From the NCBI GenBank assembly GCA_039707465.1, contig CM077651.1:21139019-21203018 (forward strand): DNA of 64,000 nt, read 5' to 3'. The stretch comes from Rhabdophis nuchalis (Eukaryota; Chordata; Lepidosauria; Squamata; Natricidae). A program made the position numbers and the translations under genes. Under the pieces are notes generated by a model. That model had not been told where the DNA came from. It made no database searches and saw only the letters and a program-made list of their open reading frames with translations. This document shows positions 33,373 to 43,859 of the stretch, one piece after another. Numbering within the stretch: position 1 is the first letter of the stretch; every line of letters starts with the position of its first letter.

Positions 33373-33889
33373 TTATGTAAGTTTATTTTTAAGGGAAGTA
33401 CTGTACATTGGCAAGGGAGTCCAATGGGTGTGATTCACTCAGACACGGGTGTTCAAATCAAATCTTGATTACAGACATAGATCAGCATAAACTCAGAGTG
33501 AGTCTCAATGCCTCAAACATTTGAGTAGGATTTTACTCGTAACTGAATGCTATGCTTCTCTCTTAAAATCAAGGCACAATTTACAAGAAACAATTATTTA
33601 CAAATTACAGTCAGCTTTTTCCTCCTCCCAGTGATGCTGGAGTGGCTCACTACAGCACGGAGTTTTAGGTGGCACTCCTTCGTGTAGGCCAGCCAAGATT
33701 GCTGAAGCCCCCATGCCTCTACTTTAATCTTAGCACCTCCAACACCACCAAGAAATGCCCACTCTGTAGGAGGAGATGGGAGAGTGGATAAGTGGAAGGG
33801 AGATTAAATGTCCTGTAGTCATAAGTATGGGCAGACTGACAAGCACCCAAATTCTAATCATATGACCATTGGAGGGGACTCTACAAGCA
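33373..33889. other. Unassigned sequence
   Basis: No recognised gene. BovB homology begins near 33890; short BovB extension upstream is possible. Confidence 0.35.
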
Positions 33890-34056
33890 TAACTTTAGGA
33901 TTTGGCATAAGTACCATGGGCTCCAAGATCACAGTGAATGGGGACTGCAGCCAAGAAATTAAAAGACGCTCGCTCCTAGGGAGGAAAGCTATGGCAAATC
34001 TAGACAGCATACTCAAAAACAGAGGCATCACCCTGCCAACAAAAGTGTGTATAGTC

Positions 34057-35372
34057 TGATGGATTTGTGACTTCTTCTCTGGAATACCTTCGTTATTATT
34101 ATTTGCTGATTTGGGAAATTGTGTCTCTTTTGGTTTCTGAATTGTTTGCAACTTCACAGCCCTGAACTGAACTGAGCTCCTGGTTTGCCCCACCAGCCCC
34201 ACCCGGAAAACGCCATCTTGGTGGCAGTGACTCTAACTTTTAACCATGGCACAAGAAGCAGCACTTGTAAATTTGGAACAAAGGATGGCTTCTCTTGAAA
34301 CTTCTATGCAAACTTTGATATTAGAAATAAAGGCCCAGAGGGCTGAAAATAGTACTTTTAAAAAGGAACTATTGGATACCCGGAAGCAAGTGTTGGAGAA
34401 TACACAGAAGAATGAAGAATTGGAAGGAGGGCTGGAGGGGGCTAAGGGAGAGATTAAAAATGTTTCTAATGAGGTGGGGGAAATAAATGGGCATGTGTCT
34501 AGGATAGATATGGAAAGAATGACATATTTTTTGAGATTTCAGAATGTTCTTGAGGAATCTGGTGAATGCCTACCTGATCTTATGAGTACAATTTTAGCAG
34601 ACTATTTACAAAAACCTAAGGATGAGATCAGGGGGGACATTGACCTAGCCTATAGAATTAATTCTGCATATGCCAGGATGAATGAAGTGCCTAGAGAGAT
34701 ACATGTGAAATTTGTTAGAAGGTCAACCAGAGAGGAAATCCTGAAATTGCAGAGAGAAAGTCCATTAATTTACCAACTAAAAACGGTCACTATCTTGAAG
34801 CAGATTCCTAGAAAGATTCGAGATGCAAGACGGAAATTTTCCTTCTTGTCTAAAACATTGTTTGATCACGGGATTTGGTTCAAGTGGGTGACACCCGAAG
34901 GGATGCTGGTGTTCTGGGAAGGAGGAAGAGTGAGGATTAAAACAGTTGCTGAGGCGGAAGCCTTTCTTAAAAAACATTCCTCTGCCCTGGGGGAAGATCC
35001 AGGGGGGACGGAGGGGGTCACGGCCCCGCCCGTGGGGGGCCAGGGGGGAGAGAAAGAAGATACAATAGCCAAAAGACTTAGATCAAAAAAATAACTTTGC
35101 CTTGATTTTTCTTGAACAATTTTGTATAATATTTCTATCCGGACTTTTTGTAAATGTCTGACAGCATGGAAGGGAGAATTTAGGTAAATGTACTTGCTTT
35201 CATCTTGTAGTGGTATGGAAAATGTTTTCTATGTTAACTTTTTTTTAATGTGTATTTTGAGGTCTCGGAAGGTCCGACGACTCTGACGTGAATGCTCTCA
35301 AAATTTCTTTCTAACCATTACCCTATCCTGTTAAAAAATGTAAAACCAATAAAACTTTTTCAATAAAAAAAA
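34057..35372 (+). mobile_element. 5'-truncated ORF1-only L1-like element, copy 2
   Basis: A perfect 16-bp TSD, AAAAGTGTGTATAGTC, lies at 34041-34056 and 35373-35388, directly after an A-tail. Only about 190 bp of 5' leader remain, against 870 bp in copy 1. The block AACGCCATCTTGGTGGCA corresponds to AACGCCATCTTAGTGGCA of copy 1. The 3' UTR shares CTCTCAAAATTTCTTT, TACCCTATCCT and AATAAAACTTTT with copy 1. No ORF2 lies between. Confidence 0.92.
34246..35094 (+). CDS. L1-type ORF1 protein, copy 2
   Basis: This is an intact 282-codon frame that starts at an ATG in AACCATGG context. Domain order is as in copy 1: Glu/Lys/Gln-rich coiled coil at about residues 8-88, RRM-like segment starting at YFLRFQNV, and a C-terminal domain with WFKWVTPEGMLVFW and AEAFLKKHSS. 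It ends in a Gly/Pro-rich tail and KRLRSKK. Differences from copy 1 are conservative in the RRM/C-terminal part (I/V, K/R, E/D) and denser in the coiled coil. There are no stops or frameshifts despite that divergence. It would act as an RNA-binding chaperone for its own transcript, with RT supplied in trans. Lies inside BovB. Confidence 0.88.
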   Translation: MAQEAALVNLEQRMASLETSMQTLILEIKAQRAENSTFKKELLDTRKQVLENTQKNEELEGGLEGAKGEIKNVSNEVGEINGHVSRIDMERMTYFLRFQNVLEESGECLPDLMSTILADYLQKPKDEIRGDIDLAYRINSAYARMNEVPREIHVKFVRRSTREEILKLQRESPLIYQLKTVTILKQIPRKIRDARRKFSFLSKTLFDHGIWFKWVTPEGMLVFWEGGRVRIKTVAEAEAFLKKHSSALGEDPGGTEGVTAPPVGGQGGEKEDTIAKRLRSKK

Positions 35373-35839
35373 AAAAGTGTGTATAGTCAAGGCTATGGTT
35401 TTCCCAGTTGCAGTGTATGGCTATGAAAGTTGGACCATAAGAAAGGCTGAGTGCCAAAGAATTGAGGTCCTTGAACTATCGTGCTGGAGAAGACTCCTGA
35501 GAGTCCCTTGGACTGCAAGGTGATCAAACTGGTCAGTCCTAGAGGAGATCAACCCTGATTGCTTTTTAGAAGGCCAGATCGTGAAGATGAAACTCAAATA
35601 CTTTGACCACCAAATGAGAAGGAAGGACTCACTGGAGAAGAGCATGCTGGGAAAGATTGAGGACAAAAAAAGAAAGGGATGACAGTTCATGAGGTGGCTG
35701 GATGGAGTCACCAAAGCAGTAGGCATGAAATTAAATTGAGTCCAGAGGATGATAGAGGACAGGAAGGCCTGGAGGAACATTGTCCATGGGGTCACGATGG
35801 GTTGGACATGACTTCGCAACTAACAACAAATAAGTACCA

Positions 35840-36544
35840 TTCATTCAGTGTAGTCATAACTTCAAACAACTGTTTAACAAAGTGTTATTGAGCGAGATCT
35901 ACCTGTGCTCAACTTTTAATCATTTGCAAAACTTAGCATTTACTTGATGCATTCAGCAACATAGTATTGAAATAAAACTTTCTATAATTCCGTAGCCTAC
36001 TTATGTTATCACATCCTTCTTCTAAATAACTTACAAGAAACTTTCTTCCCCATGACCTTCTGAAGAACAAAAATCTGATCAGCACATCCCTGGCTGACAC
36101 TTAACAAATAATTGAACACTTTCATTCTTATACCCTTTAATCAGGATACTATCAAGCACAGGCACAAAGTAACCCCTTTGTGATTTTTGCATTCATCTTT
36201 GCCACTTTCCTATTTTTTACAGGGGGAACAATAATAGCACTCTTCCAATTACAATCAGAGATGCAGTCTTCACATGAATGTCTATTGCACAGGCTCAGAT
36301 AAACAAGAACATAATAATCTAGTCTGTTTCAATGCTGAACATATATATTTCGCGACCATTTTTTTCCTATACTGTAGAATACTGTATGCAGGTATTCTGA
36401 TATTTTCAATTCTCAGGTGGGCTGGAGAGCTTCCTGGGAAGATCTGGCCTAAGGGCTGTTTGTTACCTTGTAGGACTTAGGTTCATGCTCTGAGAATTTC
36501 TTAATTCTGGGCTTAAAACGTAGCAAATTAATAATTTAAAATTT
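35840..36544. other. Unassigned AT-rich sequence
   Basis: No gene or repeat recognised. Confidence 0.4.
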
Positions 36545-37095
36545 ATAATTTGTGCTAATACCACTTTATAATGCCTTGGTAAGGCCACATTTGGAATACT
36601 GCATTCAGTTTTGGTTGCCATGATGTAGAAAAGATGTGAAGACTCTAGAAAGAGTGCAGAGAAAAGCAACAAAGATGATTAGGGGACTGGAGGCTAAAAC
36701 ATATGAAGAACGGTTGCAGGAATTGGGTATGTCTATTATGAAAAGAAGGACTAAGGGAGACTTCATAGCAGTGTTCCAATATCTCAGAGGTTGCCACAAA
36801 GAAGAGGGAGTCAAGCTATTCTCCAAGGCACCTGAGAGTAGAACAAGAAGCAATGGGTGGAAACTAATCAAGGAGAGAAGCAACTTAGAACTGAGGAGAA
36901 ATTTCCTGACAGTTAGAACAATTAATCAGTGGAACAGTTTGCCTCCAGAAGTTGTGAATGCCCCAACACTGGAAGTCTTTAAGAAGATGTTGGATAACCA
37001 TTTGTCTGAAACGGTATAAGGTTCCTGCTTACGCAGCGGGTTGAACTAGAAGACATCTAAGGTCCCCTCCAACTCTGCTATTGTATTATTGTATT
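36545..37095 (+). pseudogene. CR1-type LINE, ORF2 C-terminus and 3' end
   Basis: The frame at 36636-37016 encodes a CR1 C-terminal segment: LERVQRKATKMIRGLE, YEERLQELGM, GDFIAVFQYLRG, RRNFLTVRTINQWNSLP and VFKKMLD. The short 3' UTR reads GGTTGAACTAGAAGACATCT and AAGGTCCCCTCCAACTCTGC, the classic CR1 3' end, followed by imperfect TTGTATTA octamers. It is 5'-truncated near 36545. This belongs to a CR1 lineage different from the copy at 38684. Confidence 0.88.
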
Positions 37096-37135
37096 AAATA
37101 TCCATAACACAAAGTTGAATATGATTATCCAAATG

Positions 37136-37145
37136 TGATAGATAG

Positions 37146-37243
<98 letters not shown>

Positions 37244-37264
37244 GAGAGAGAGAGAGAAAGAGAG
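37136..37264. repeat. (GATA)n-(GA)n compound microsatellite
   Basis: About seven GATA units run directly into about 45 GA units. GATA arrays are the Bkm-type simple repeat of snakes. The tract lies between the 3' end of a plus-strand CR1 and the 3' end of a minus-strand LINE. Confidence 0.95.
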
Positions 37265-37770
37265 AATTCTTTATTGGCCAAGTGTGATTGGACACACAAG
37301 GAATTTGTCTTTGGTGCATATTCTCTCAGTGTACATTAAAATAAAAGATACATTCGTCAAGAATCATAAGAAACAGCACTTAATGATAGCCATAGGGTAC
37401 AAATAAGCAATCAAATCATACTAGGAAACAATCAATATAAATCGTAAGGATACAAGCAACGTACAGTCATAAGGGAGGATATAGGTGATAGGAACAATGA
37501 GAAGATTATAGTAATGCAGAGTTAGTTAATAGTTTGTCAGTGTTGAGGGAATTATTTGTTTAGCAGAGTGATGGTGTTGAGGGAAAAACTGTTCTTGTGT
37601 CTAGTTGTCTTGGTGTGCAGTGCTCTATAGTGTTATTTTGAGGGTAGGATTTGAAACAATTTACATCTGAGGGGTTTATAAATATTTTCACGGCCCTCTT
37701 TTTGACTCGTGCAGTATACAGGTCCTCAATGGAAGGCAGGTTGGCAGTAATTGTTTTTTCTGCCTATAAT
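37265..37770 (-). mobile_element. Non-LTR LINE 3' end (Rex/L2-like)
   Basis: On the minus strand the codons near 37750 read LPSIEDLYTARVKKRAVKIF, followed by a TRQLDTRTVFPSTPSLC-like C-terminus. This resembles the RT C-termini of Rex1/L2-type elements. A 3' UTR follows with TTCCTTGTGTGTCCAATCAC and GGCCAATAAAGAATTC, then the GA/GATA array. Clade is uncertain. Confidence 0.65.
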
Positions 37771-38683
37771 TGTATTTGTTATCTTCAAAGATAGCCATAG
37801 CTATCCGTTAGCAAAGGGGAGCTTTTAATGTAAAGCTTGCAAAATCATCAAATGTTGAGGAAACACTGAAGGTTACTTAGACCAAATAGATTATTAAAGA
37901 GAAAAAGAGAGACGAGGGAAAGATATCAACGGCACTAGTTCCATTTTTTTGACACATCAGCAAAAGAAACACAGTTAGAGGTCTTTCCCCATTGAACTCA
38001 GCGTACAGAAAGTTAGTACTTCTGATGTATTCTAATGATGCTTAAAGAAAAGAATGTAAAACAAATACAGAGAAAAATAAATATGCAGCTCCAGAGAATC
38101 CTATTTTTTTTTAAAGAGTGACTGGAGAAAAAAAAAAAGGAAATCTTTCTTTCAGAATTAAAAGGAAAAACCCAGGGGATTTTGTCTGATAATAAAAAGT
38201 GCCTTAATCATGCTGGGAAGTACTAAGCCACTGGCCATGCATTTCTTCCAAGACATCAATAACGGAACAGGAGATCTCCTTGCACCAGGAGGCACCAAGG
38301 CAGTAGATAACTTTGAAGGATTCTTTCATCAGCTTGCCAGAAAGTCTTGGGGCTCATTTTGTGATTTTAATTATTCTGTTTAGCGAGTGCAGCTTTTTAA
38401 GTGTTTTGCAGTAAACAGCAGTTATTAGGCATGAAACTATAAGATATTCATTTTCAAAACACTTCGTCTTAATTACACTGTAAATGCTGCCATTAGCAGG
38501 TTATGCAGTGGTTTGTTTGGCTGCCTCACTAAAGAGGGTTGGAATGCTTTGCAGTTTCCTAATGATCAACACATATAAGTGTCCTTGGAAGCAATTGCAT
38601 TGATTCTACAGGAGAAGGATGGAATTAAGCACCGATTGCTTTCAAGCATTTTATACACATATTTCAAGACATAGGAAGGAGGT
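37771..38683. other. Unassigned, non-repetitive block
   Basis: No exon is seen. The part at 38200-38640 contains several TTAAT/ATTA cores and looks single-copy by eye. It is a candidate for conserved non-coding DNA, unproven. Confidence 0.35.
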
Positions 38684-40800
38684 GAGCTGAGAGTGATGAA
38701 ACGCCACAAGAGATGCCTAGAGAGAAGATGGAGGGCTACCCGTTCTGAATCTGACCAGACACAGGTAAGAGCCCATTTACGGACTTACATTGTGGCGCTG
38801 AGAGTGGCCAAACGTCATCATTGTGCCACTCTCATAGCATCCGCAGAAAACCGCCCTGCCGCCCTCTTTAGGGTGACCCGCTCCCTCCTTCAACAGAGGG
38901 TGCGGGAAGCCCCGCTACAGGGTAGAGCAGAGGCATTTGTGATTTTTCTACAGGAGAAAATCGCTCAGATACAGAATGAGTTAGCCTCCATTGATGGCCC
39001 AGTGGGATGCCACGAGACAGATCTTGTTTGGGAGGAGTTTGACTCCGTTACTTCCGAGGATATGGACAGGTTACGTGGGCGACTGCGAGCCACCACATGT
39101 TTATTGGACCCGTGTCCCTCCTGGCTTGTACTGGCATCCTGGGAGGTGACACGAGGCTGGCTCCAAGAGGTTGTCAACGCATCCTTAAGTGAGGGTGCCT
39201 TACCTGCTTCCCTAAAAGAGGCCATGGTGAGGCCCCTCCTTAAGAAGCCCTCTTTGGATCCAGCTTTATTAACCAACTATCGTCCAGTCTCCAACCTTCC
39301 CTTTTTGGCGAAGGTTGTTGAGAGTGTGGTGGCACAACAGTTTCCCCGTCACCTGGAGGAAGTTGATTATCTAGACCCGTGCCAGTCCGGCTTTCGGCCC
39401 GGGCATAGCACCGAGACGGCATTGGTCGCGTTGGTCGATGATCTCTGGAGGGCCAGAGATGGGGGTTGCTCCTCCATCCTGGTCCTATTAGACCTCTCGG
39501 CGGCTTTCGATACCATCGACCATCGTATCCTATTGCATCGGCTGGAGGGGTTGGGGGTGGGAGGCACCGTTTTACGGTGGTTCTCCTCCTACCTCTCTGG
39601 CCGATCGCAATTTGTGTTGGCAGGAGAGCAGAGGTCGACCTCGAGACCCCTCACATGTGGGGTTCCTCAGGGGTCGGTCCTCTCGCCTCTCCTGTTCAAC
39701 ACATATATGAAGCCGCTGGGTGAGATCATCCGTGGCTTTGGGGTAGAGTACCATCTCTACGCTGATGATACTCAGCTGTATATATCTACCCCAAGCCACC
39801 CCAACGATGCCGTAGCGGTGATGTGCCAGTGCCTGGAAGCCGTACGGATCTGGATGGGAAGTAACGGACTCAGACTCAACCCGACCAAGACCGAGTGGCT
39901 GTGGTTTCCGGCTGCCCGATTCAACCAGCTGATTCCATCGCTGGCCATAGGGGGCGAACATCTTGCCCCTGTGGATGGGGTGCGCAACTTGGGTGTCCTC
40001 CTGGATGCCCGGCTGTCCATGGAAGATCAAGTGACAGCCGTGGCCAGGAGGGCGTTTTACCAGGTTCGCCTGGTTCGCCAGTTGCGCCCCCTATTGGATC
40101 GGGACGCCCTTCGCACAGTCACTCATGCGCTCGTGACATCCCGACTGGACTATTGTAACTCTCTCTACATGGGGCTCCCCTTGAGGTGCGCCCGAAGACT
40201 TCAGCTGGTCCAGAATGTAGCCGCGCGAGCAATAATGGGTACCGCAAGGTATACCCATGTAACACCGCTCTTGCGCGAGCTGCACTGGCTACCTGTCGTC
40301 TTTCGGGTGCGCTTCAAGGTGTTAGTTCTCATCTTTAAAGCGCTCCATGGCTCGGGAGCTAGCTATCTGCGGGATCGGATTCTGCCCCATACATCTTCCC
40401 AGCCGATTCGCTCCCACAGAGAGGGACTTCTCCGGGTGCCGTCCACTAGACTTTGTCAGCGGGTGACGCCCAGGGGAAGGGCCTTCTCTGTGGCGGGCCC
40501 AGCCCTCTGGAACGACCTTCCCCCCGACATTAGAACAACTACGGACCTCCGCTCCTTCCGTCAGAAATTAAAAACTCACTTTTTCTGCTTGGCCGGCCTA
40601 GGTTAGTCTCTACCTCAGGGGTTAGGGAATGTTAATTTTAAAATGGGGATTTTAGTGCAGGGACAGTTGATTTAATTTGTTTTTATTGTATTTATTTATG
40701 TATATATTTTATGCTGTTTTAATTTTCCCTGTGCACCGCTCCGAGTCCCCCTGGGGAGAGGACGCGGTATAGAAAAATAAAATCTATCTATCTATCTATC
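38684..40800 (+). mobile_element. 5'-truncated CR1-group LINE with intact RT frame and (CTAT)n tail
   Basis: Homology begins at ELRVMK near 38684, in the linker between endonuclease and RT. The RT frame runs to 40606. The 3' UTR ends with GTGCACCGCTCCGAGTCCCC, GACGCGGTATAGAAAAATAA and a (CTAT)n run to 40800. The absence of stops over 637 codons indicates a recent insertion. Confidence 0.9.
38693..40606 (+). CDS. CR1-group LINE ORF2, reverse transcriptase part (endonuclease missing)
   Basis: An open frame of 637 codons. The first codon listed is GTG and the first ATG is 38696, but this is an internal piece of ORF2, so neither is a natural start. Motifs in order: linker with LERRWRATRSESD; NYRPVSNLPFLAKVVE; FRPGHSTETALVALVDD; motif A LLDLSAAFDTIDH (about residue 266); motif B GVPQGSVLSPLLF (about 323); catalytic YADD (356-359); then the thumb and CR1/L2-type tail LDYCNSLYMGLPLR, RELHWLPVVFR and WNDLPPDIRT. 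The catalytic Asp residues are present. Without endonuclease, ORF1 and promoter it cannot move by itself. The CR1/L3/L2 group is firm, the family name is not. Confidence 0.9.
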   Translation: MMKRHKRCLERRWRATRSESDQTQVRAHLRTYIVALRVAKRHHCATLIASAENRPAALFRVTRSLLQQRVREAPLQGRAEAFVIFLQEKIAQIQNELASIDGPVGCHETDLVWEEFDSVTSEDMDRLRGRLRATTCLLDPCPSWLVLASWEVTRGWLQEVVNASLSEGALPASLKEAMVRPLLKKPSLDPALLTNYRPVSNLPFLAKVVESVVAQQFPRHLEEVDYLDPCQSGFRPGHSTETALVALVDDLWRARDGGCSSILVLLDLSAAFDTIDHRILLHRLEGLGVGGTVLRWFSSYLSGRSQFVLAGEQRSTSRPLTCGVPQGSVLSPLLFNTYMKPLGEIIRGFGVEYHLYADDTQLYISTPSHPNDAVAVMCQCLEAVRIWMGSNGLRLNPTKTEWLWFPAARFNQLIPSLAIGGEHLAPVDGVRNLGVLLDARLSMEDQVTAVARRAFYQVRLVRQLRPLLDRDALRTVTHALVTSRLDYCNSLYMGLPLRCARRLQLVQNVAARAIMGTARYTHVTPLLRELHWLPVVFRVRFKVLVLIFKALHGSGASYLRDRILPHTSSQPIRSHREGLLRVPSTRLCQRVTPRGRAFSVAGPALWNDLPPDIRTTTDLRSFRQKLKTHFFCLAGLG

Positions 40801-40829
40801 ACTGCCATATTTTATTTTTAAGTAGAAGG

Positions 40830-41473
40830 TGTTGTGGCCTGCCAGCGGCCAGTGGAGCTGGTAGCAGAGCCGGACATTGAGGAAGTTGGGGAGGAACATG
40901 GGCCAGTCCTGGAGTCTGGGGATGGCTTGGACGAGGGCTCTGCGTCAGAGGCAGAGATGGGGCCAAGGCCACCTAGCAGTTCTCAGCTGCCTTTAGAACT
41001 AGAGAGCAGTGAGGCAGAGGAACAGCTGGAGCCTGTTCCCAGTGTGCACATGCACAGTGCTGCCAGAAGACAAGAACAACTAAAAAACCAGGGTCATCTT
41101 GGGAGTAAAGCCACATATGGAGACTGAACGTCCCTCCCATAAGAAATAAAAGAGGGGCAAAAGGGGAGTGGGCTTTTGCAAGAAACAATTTGTTAGTTCA
41201 TTCGTTAGTTCATTTCAGGAGTGTGAAGATCTGTCCGTGAATCTCAGAGACTCTGTGCCCAGTCTTTCCTTGCACAGCATTGCATTTGGAAAATATTTAC
41301 AAGGCAGCTTTCCAAGCTAGAGAAGGTCTGTGGTCATAACTTCACCTTTGAAAGACTGTTTGCCAGGCCTTCGCTGAATGTGAATGAGAGGAATTCACGT
41401 TCGTTTAATAAAAGGGGTTTTGTCGGGACCAGGAATCTGCTTCGTGCTTTTTGGGGAAACTTAGGTCAGAACA
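40830..41473 (+). mobile_element. Solo LTR, family 2, copy 2
   Basis: A perfect 5-bp TSD, GAAGG, lies at 40825-40829 and 41474-41478. The 644-bp unit starts TGTTGTGGCCTGCC and ends TTAGGTCAGAACA. A TATA-like GAAATAAAAGAGG is near 41142, and the poly(A)-signal-like TTAATAAAAGGGG near 41405. It matches 29146-29715. A 98-codon Glu/Ser-rich frame opens at the 5' end (first codon GTG) and is also open in copy 1. No internal genes remain. Confidence 0.92.
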
Positions 41474-41478
41474 GAAGG

Positions 41479-42828
41479 AATCCAGAGAATCAAAGATTCT
41501 TAGTGTATTACCTCAATGAACCATTTGCTGTAGAGTGATTAATGTTCCATGGACAATGCAGTTTCCCCCTATTTACAAATTAGCTAATTAAAAATGCTAA
41601 AATTAGTGTCCTCTTTATTAAACCTTGCCTAGGAAGCCAATGGCAATGGGGACATGGGAACCACATCAGGAGATAAATTGCTTCCATTCTAACTGCTTAA
41701 AGATAAGTTGAAGAAGAGCTAAGTGAAGTTTGGTTTTTGGTGGCTTCCTGGGGGCATCTAAGCAATATTCTTGGCAGCAGTACAACAGTAGTTTCTTATT
41801 GTCTTCTTCTGGGTCTGAATCTGGGCAGTTTTGAGCAAACAGGTCAGCCAGTTGTGGCAGCTTGTTGAGATCCCTTTATAATTGGAACTATTTATTGATT
41901 TTGGCATCTCTTTCTCTCTCTTTCACATTTGCAGGCATTGCATCAAATTGTTTGGGATGGGCGACACATATAAAGATGCAGGGGTAAGAATCTAATTTTC
42001 TTCAACAAAAGACAATCTTTAAGAGGCCATTCCAATATGAAGAAGTATGCACAGTGTGTATTGAAAAGTCGCAATATTTTTTTTCTGCAACCATAGAGGA
42101 GAAAAAAGAGAGAACTGTATTGAATTAAGATAAAAATGTCCCACTGAAAAAGCATTTTTCAGACCTGTAAGCATACATTTAATCAGAGAGCCCAGTCCAT
42201 ATCCTGTTGGTGCCAGCTTCATTTGACAACTTCTCCACCAGACCATTGCTAAGAAGAGTTGAAGGGCATAAAAGTATATGGTGTTCTTAAGCATCCTGAA
42301 ATTATTAAAGAAGTTTTCAAGACTAAATAGGCTATTAATCTCATGAAATGGCCAGTTGCTGCTGTTGGAAGAAATGTCCATCTGGGTTCAGTTCCAAGTG
42401 GGAAGAAAGACACTGGAAACATGAAGGCTGCTTGGAAATATGGTTTAATGCCTTGGAGTTCCTGGGTGAAAAGGGAAGAGATGCTGAGAGTCAGTTATTA
42501 GACATTGTCTTATGCCTGGCTGATTTTTTCTCTCTCTCACCTTCTCTCAGAGCAGAAAGATTGCTTAAATAAGCTATCTCTTTCTGAGTTGCCTTTCTTT
42601 CCAGTGCAGTGCGCCTCTAAATGTGCTGACCACAGGTTAACAAGCTCAGCTCTGTGACTTTAATTAATTGATTAGAATGCTTCATGGGCTAGCAGCGGCT
42701 GCCTGAAATTGACAAGAACCTAATCAGTTTCACACACTAAAAGCTTTTGTTTGCTTCCTAAGTGTCTTGCGGCTGGCAGCATTAAGAACACTAGGCAAAT
42801 AGTGTTTGCATTGCTTTTCATGTGTAGT
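41479..42828. other. Unassigned, non-repetitive block
   Basis: No exon or known repeat. The part at 42590-42800 holds TTTAATTAATTGATTAGAAT and looks single-copy. A conserved non-coding role is possible but untested. Confidence 0.35.
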
Positions 42829-43241
42829 CAGGGGTAAGCTGCTGTGAGTTCGGGAGAACCTCTAGCTAAGAATCTGCCCAGTTTGGAGAGCCCGCAAATC
42901 CCACCCATGGCTAGCTCCACCCACTTGCCCCACCCCTCCCACCCTGCCCCTCCCAGGATTCCCCACATGGCCTGTTTGGGATGCCAAGTAAGTAGAAGCC
43001 CTACACGGAGGCTCAGGGAAGGTGAAAAATGGCCTCCCAGAAGTTCTGGAAGGCCAGAACTGGGCCTGTTTCTGGCCTCTGGAGCCTGGGGGAGGCTGTT
43101 TTTGCCCACCCAGAGACTCAAGAAAACCTCTGGAGCCCAGAGAGGGTGAAAAATCCCTCCCGGCCATGGTGAAGGCAGCTGACTAGGCTACACCCACCCA
43201 GGGAAAGAACCTGTTGCTAAATTTTTTGAAGCCCACCCCTG
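42829..43241. mobile_element. hAT-type MITE (CAGGGGTAAGC / GCCCACCCCTG)
   Basis: Flanks TGTGTAGT (42821-42828) and TGTGTATT (43242-43249) match at 7 of 8 positions. The GC-rich interior is non-coding. Open frames across it on both strands are compositional. Confidence 0.75.
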
Positions 43242-43249
43242 TGTGTATT

Positions 43250-43859
43250 CCCCATTGTGTGCCTGCTTACTCTCTTGTAGTCCCTTCCTCTTCATCTAAA
43301 CATTCTTCCTTCTTGCTAATTATCCCAGTGCTAGGGTGAAGGTTGCAAAGGATCAGGGATTGGCAAAAAAGGACTAAAACGTTTATCCCTTATCTGACTT
43401 CCTTGTGAGTCAGGCTTTGGATATCTTCCCTGTCATTTGGGCCCACTTGGCTGTTGGGGGGTTCATAGTTTTCTGACACTTGTGATTCTTCACTTAGCAA
43501 CTACTACACAATGATCAAATTGCCAGTCCCAATCGCAGTCACTAAACAAGGACTAGCGATATAATCGGCTCAAGTACAGCCTTACAAAGTTTTAACAATA
43601 AAGGATTTAGAAATGGAAAAGTCACCATGAAATGAAAAATCAGATGCCAGAGTGGAAAATTCCATCAGAAAACAGCATTAATTATGTTTTAGCAACTTAC
43701 GAAATGTAAAGTAACAAAGCCTGGAACAATGAATAAATAGGAACAAGTTTGAAAAAGCAATGCAATTTGAATAACAATATAATTACAGTAGTTAAGGAGG
43801 AATGAAAATAATAGTTGTAGGATCAAGGATATGAAAGTAGGATCCAACAAAGCTAACAA
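43250..43859. other. Unassigned sequence
   Basis: A possible eroded piece of the MITE family of 5200 lies at about 43490-43557 (CACTAAACAAGGACTAG). R4-like coding may extend upstream into 43680-43859 but is not readable. Confidence 0.3.

Larger units (their letters stand above)
33890..35835 (+). mobile_element. BovB LINE 3' part, interrupted by an ORF1-only L1
   Basis: The RT C-terminal codons 33890-34056 (MGSKITVNGDCSQEIKRR, GRKAMANLDSILK, TLPTKVCIV) resume at 35389 with KAMVFPVAVYGYESWT, then WRRLLRVPWTA and LKYFDHQMRRKDSLEKS. The BovB 3' terminus is near 35800-35830. The join is exact once the 1,316-bp element and one 16-bp TSD copy are removed. In-frame stops in the distal part show the copy is dead. 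Confidence 0.9.

Noticed and set aside
37078..37319. Ser/Leu repeat frames
   Set aside because: Product of the (GA)n microsatellite read on the minus strand.
39572..40030. 152-codon minus-strand frame opposite the CR1 RT
   Set aside because: Antisense shadow of the RT frame, without domain similarity.
42828..43167. Long frames on both strands, 97-101 codons
   Set aside because: They lie wholly within a GC-rich hAT MITE bounded by an 8-bp TSD; composition explains their length.
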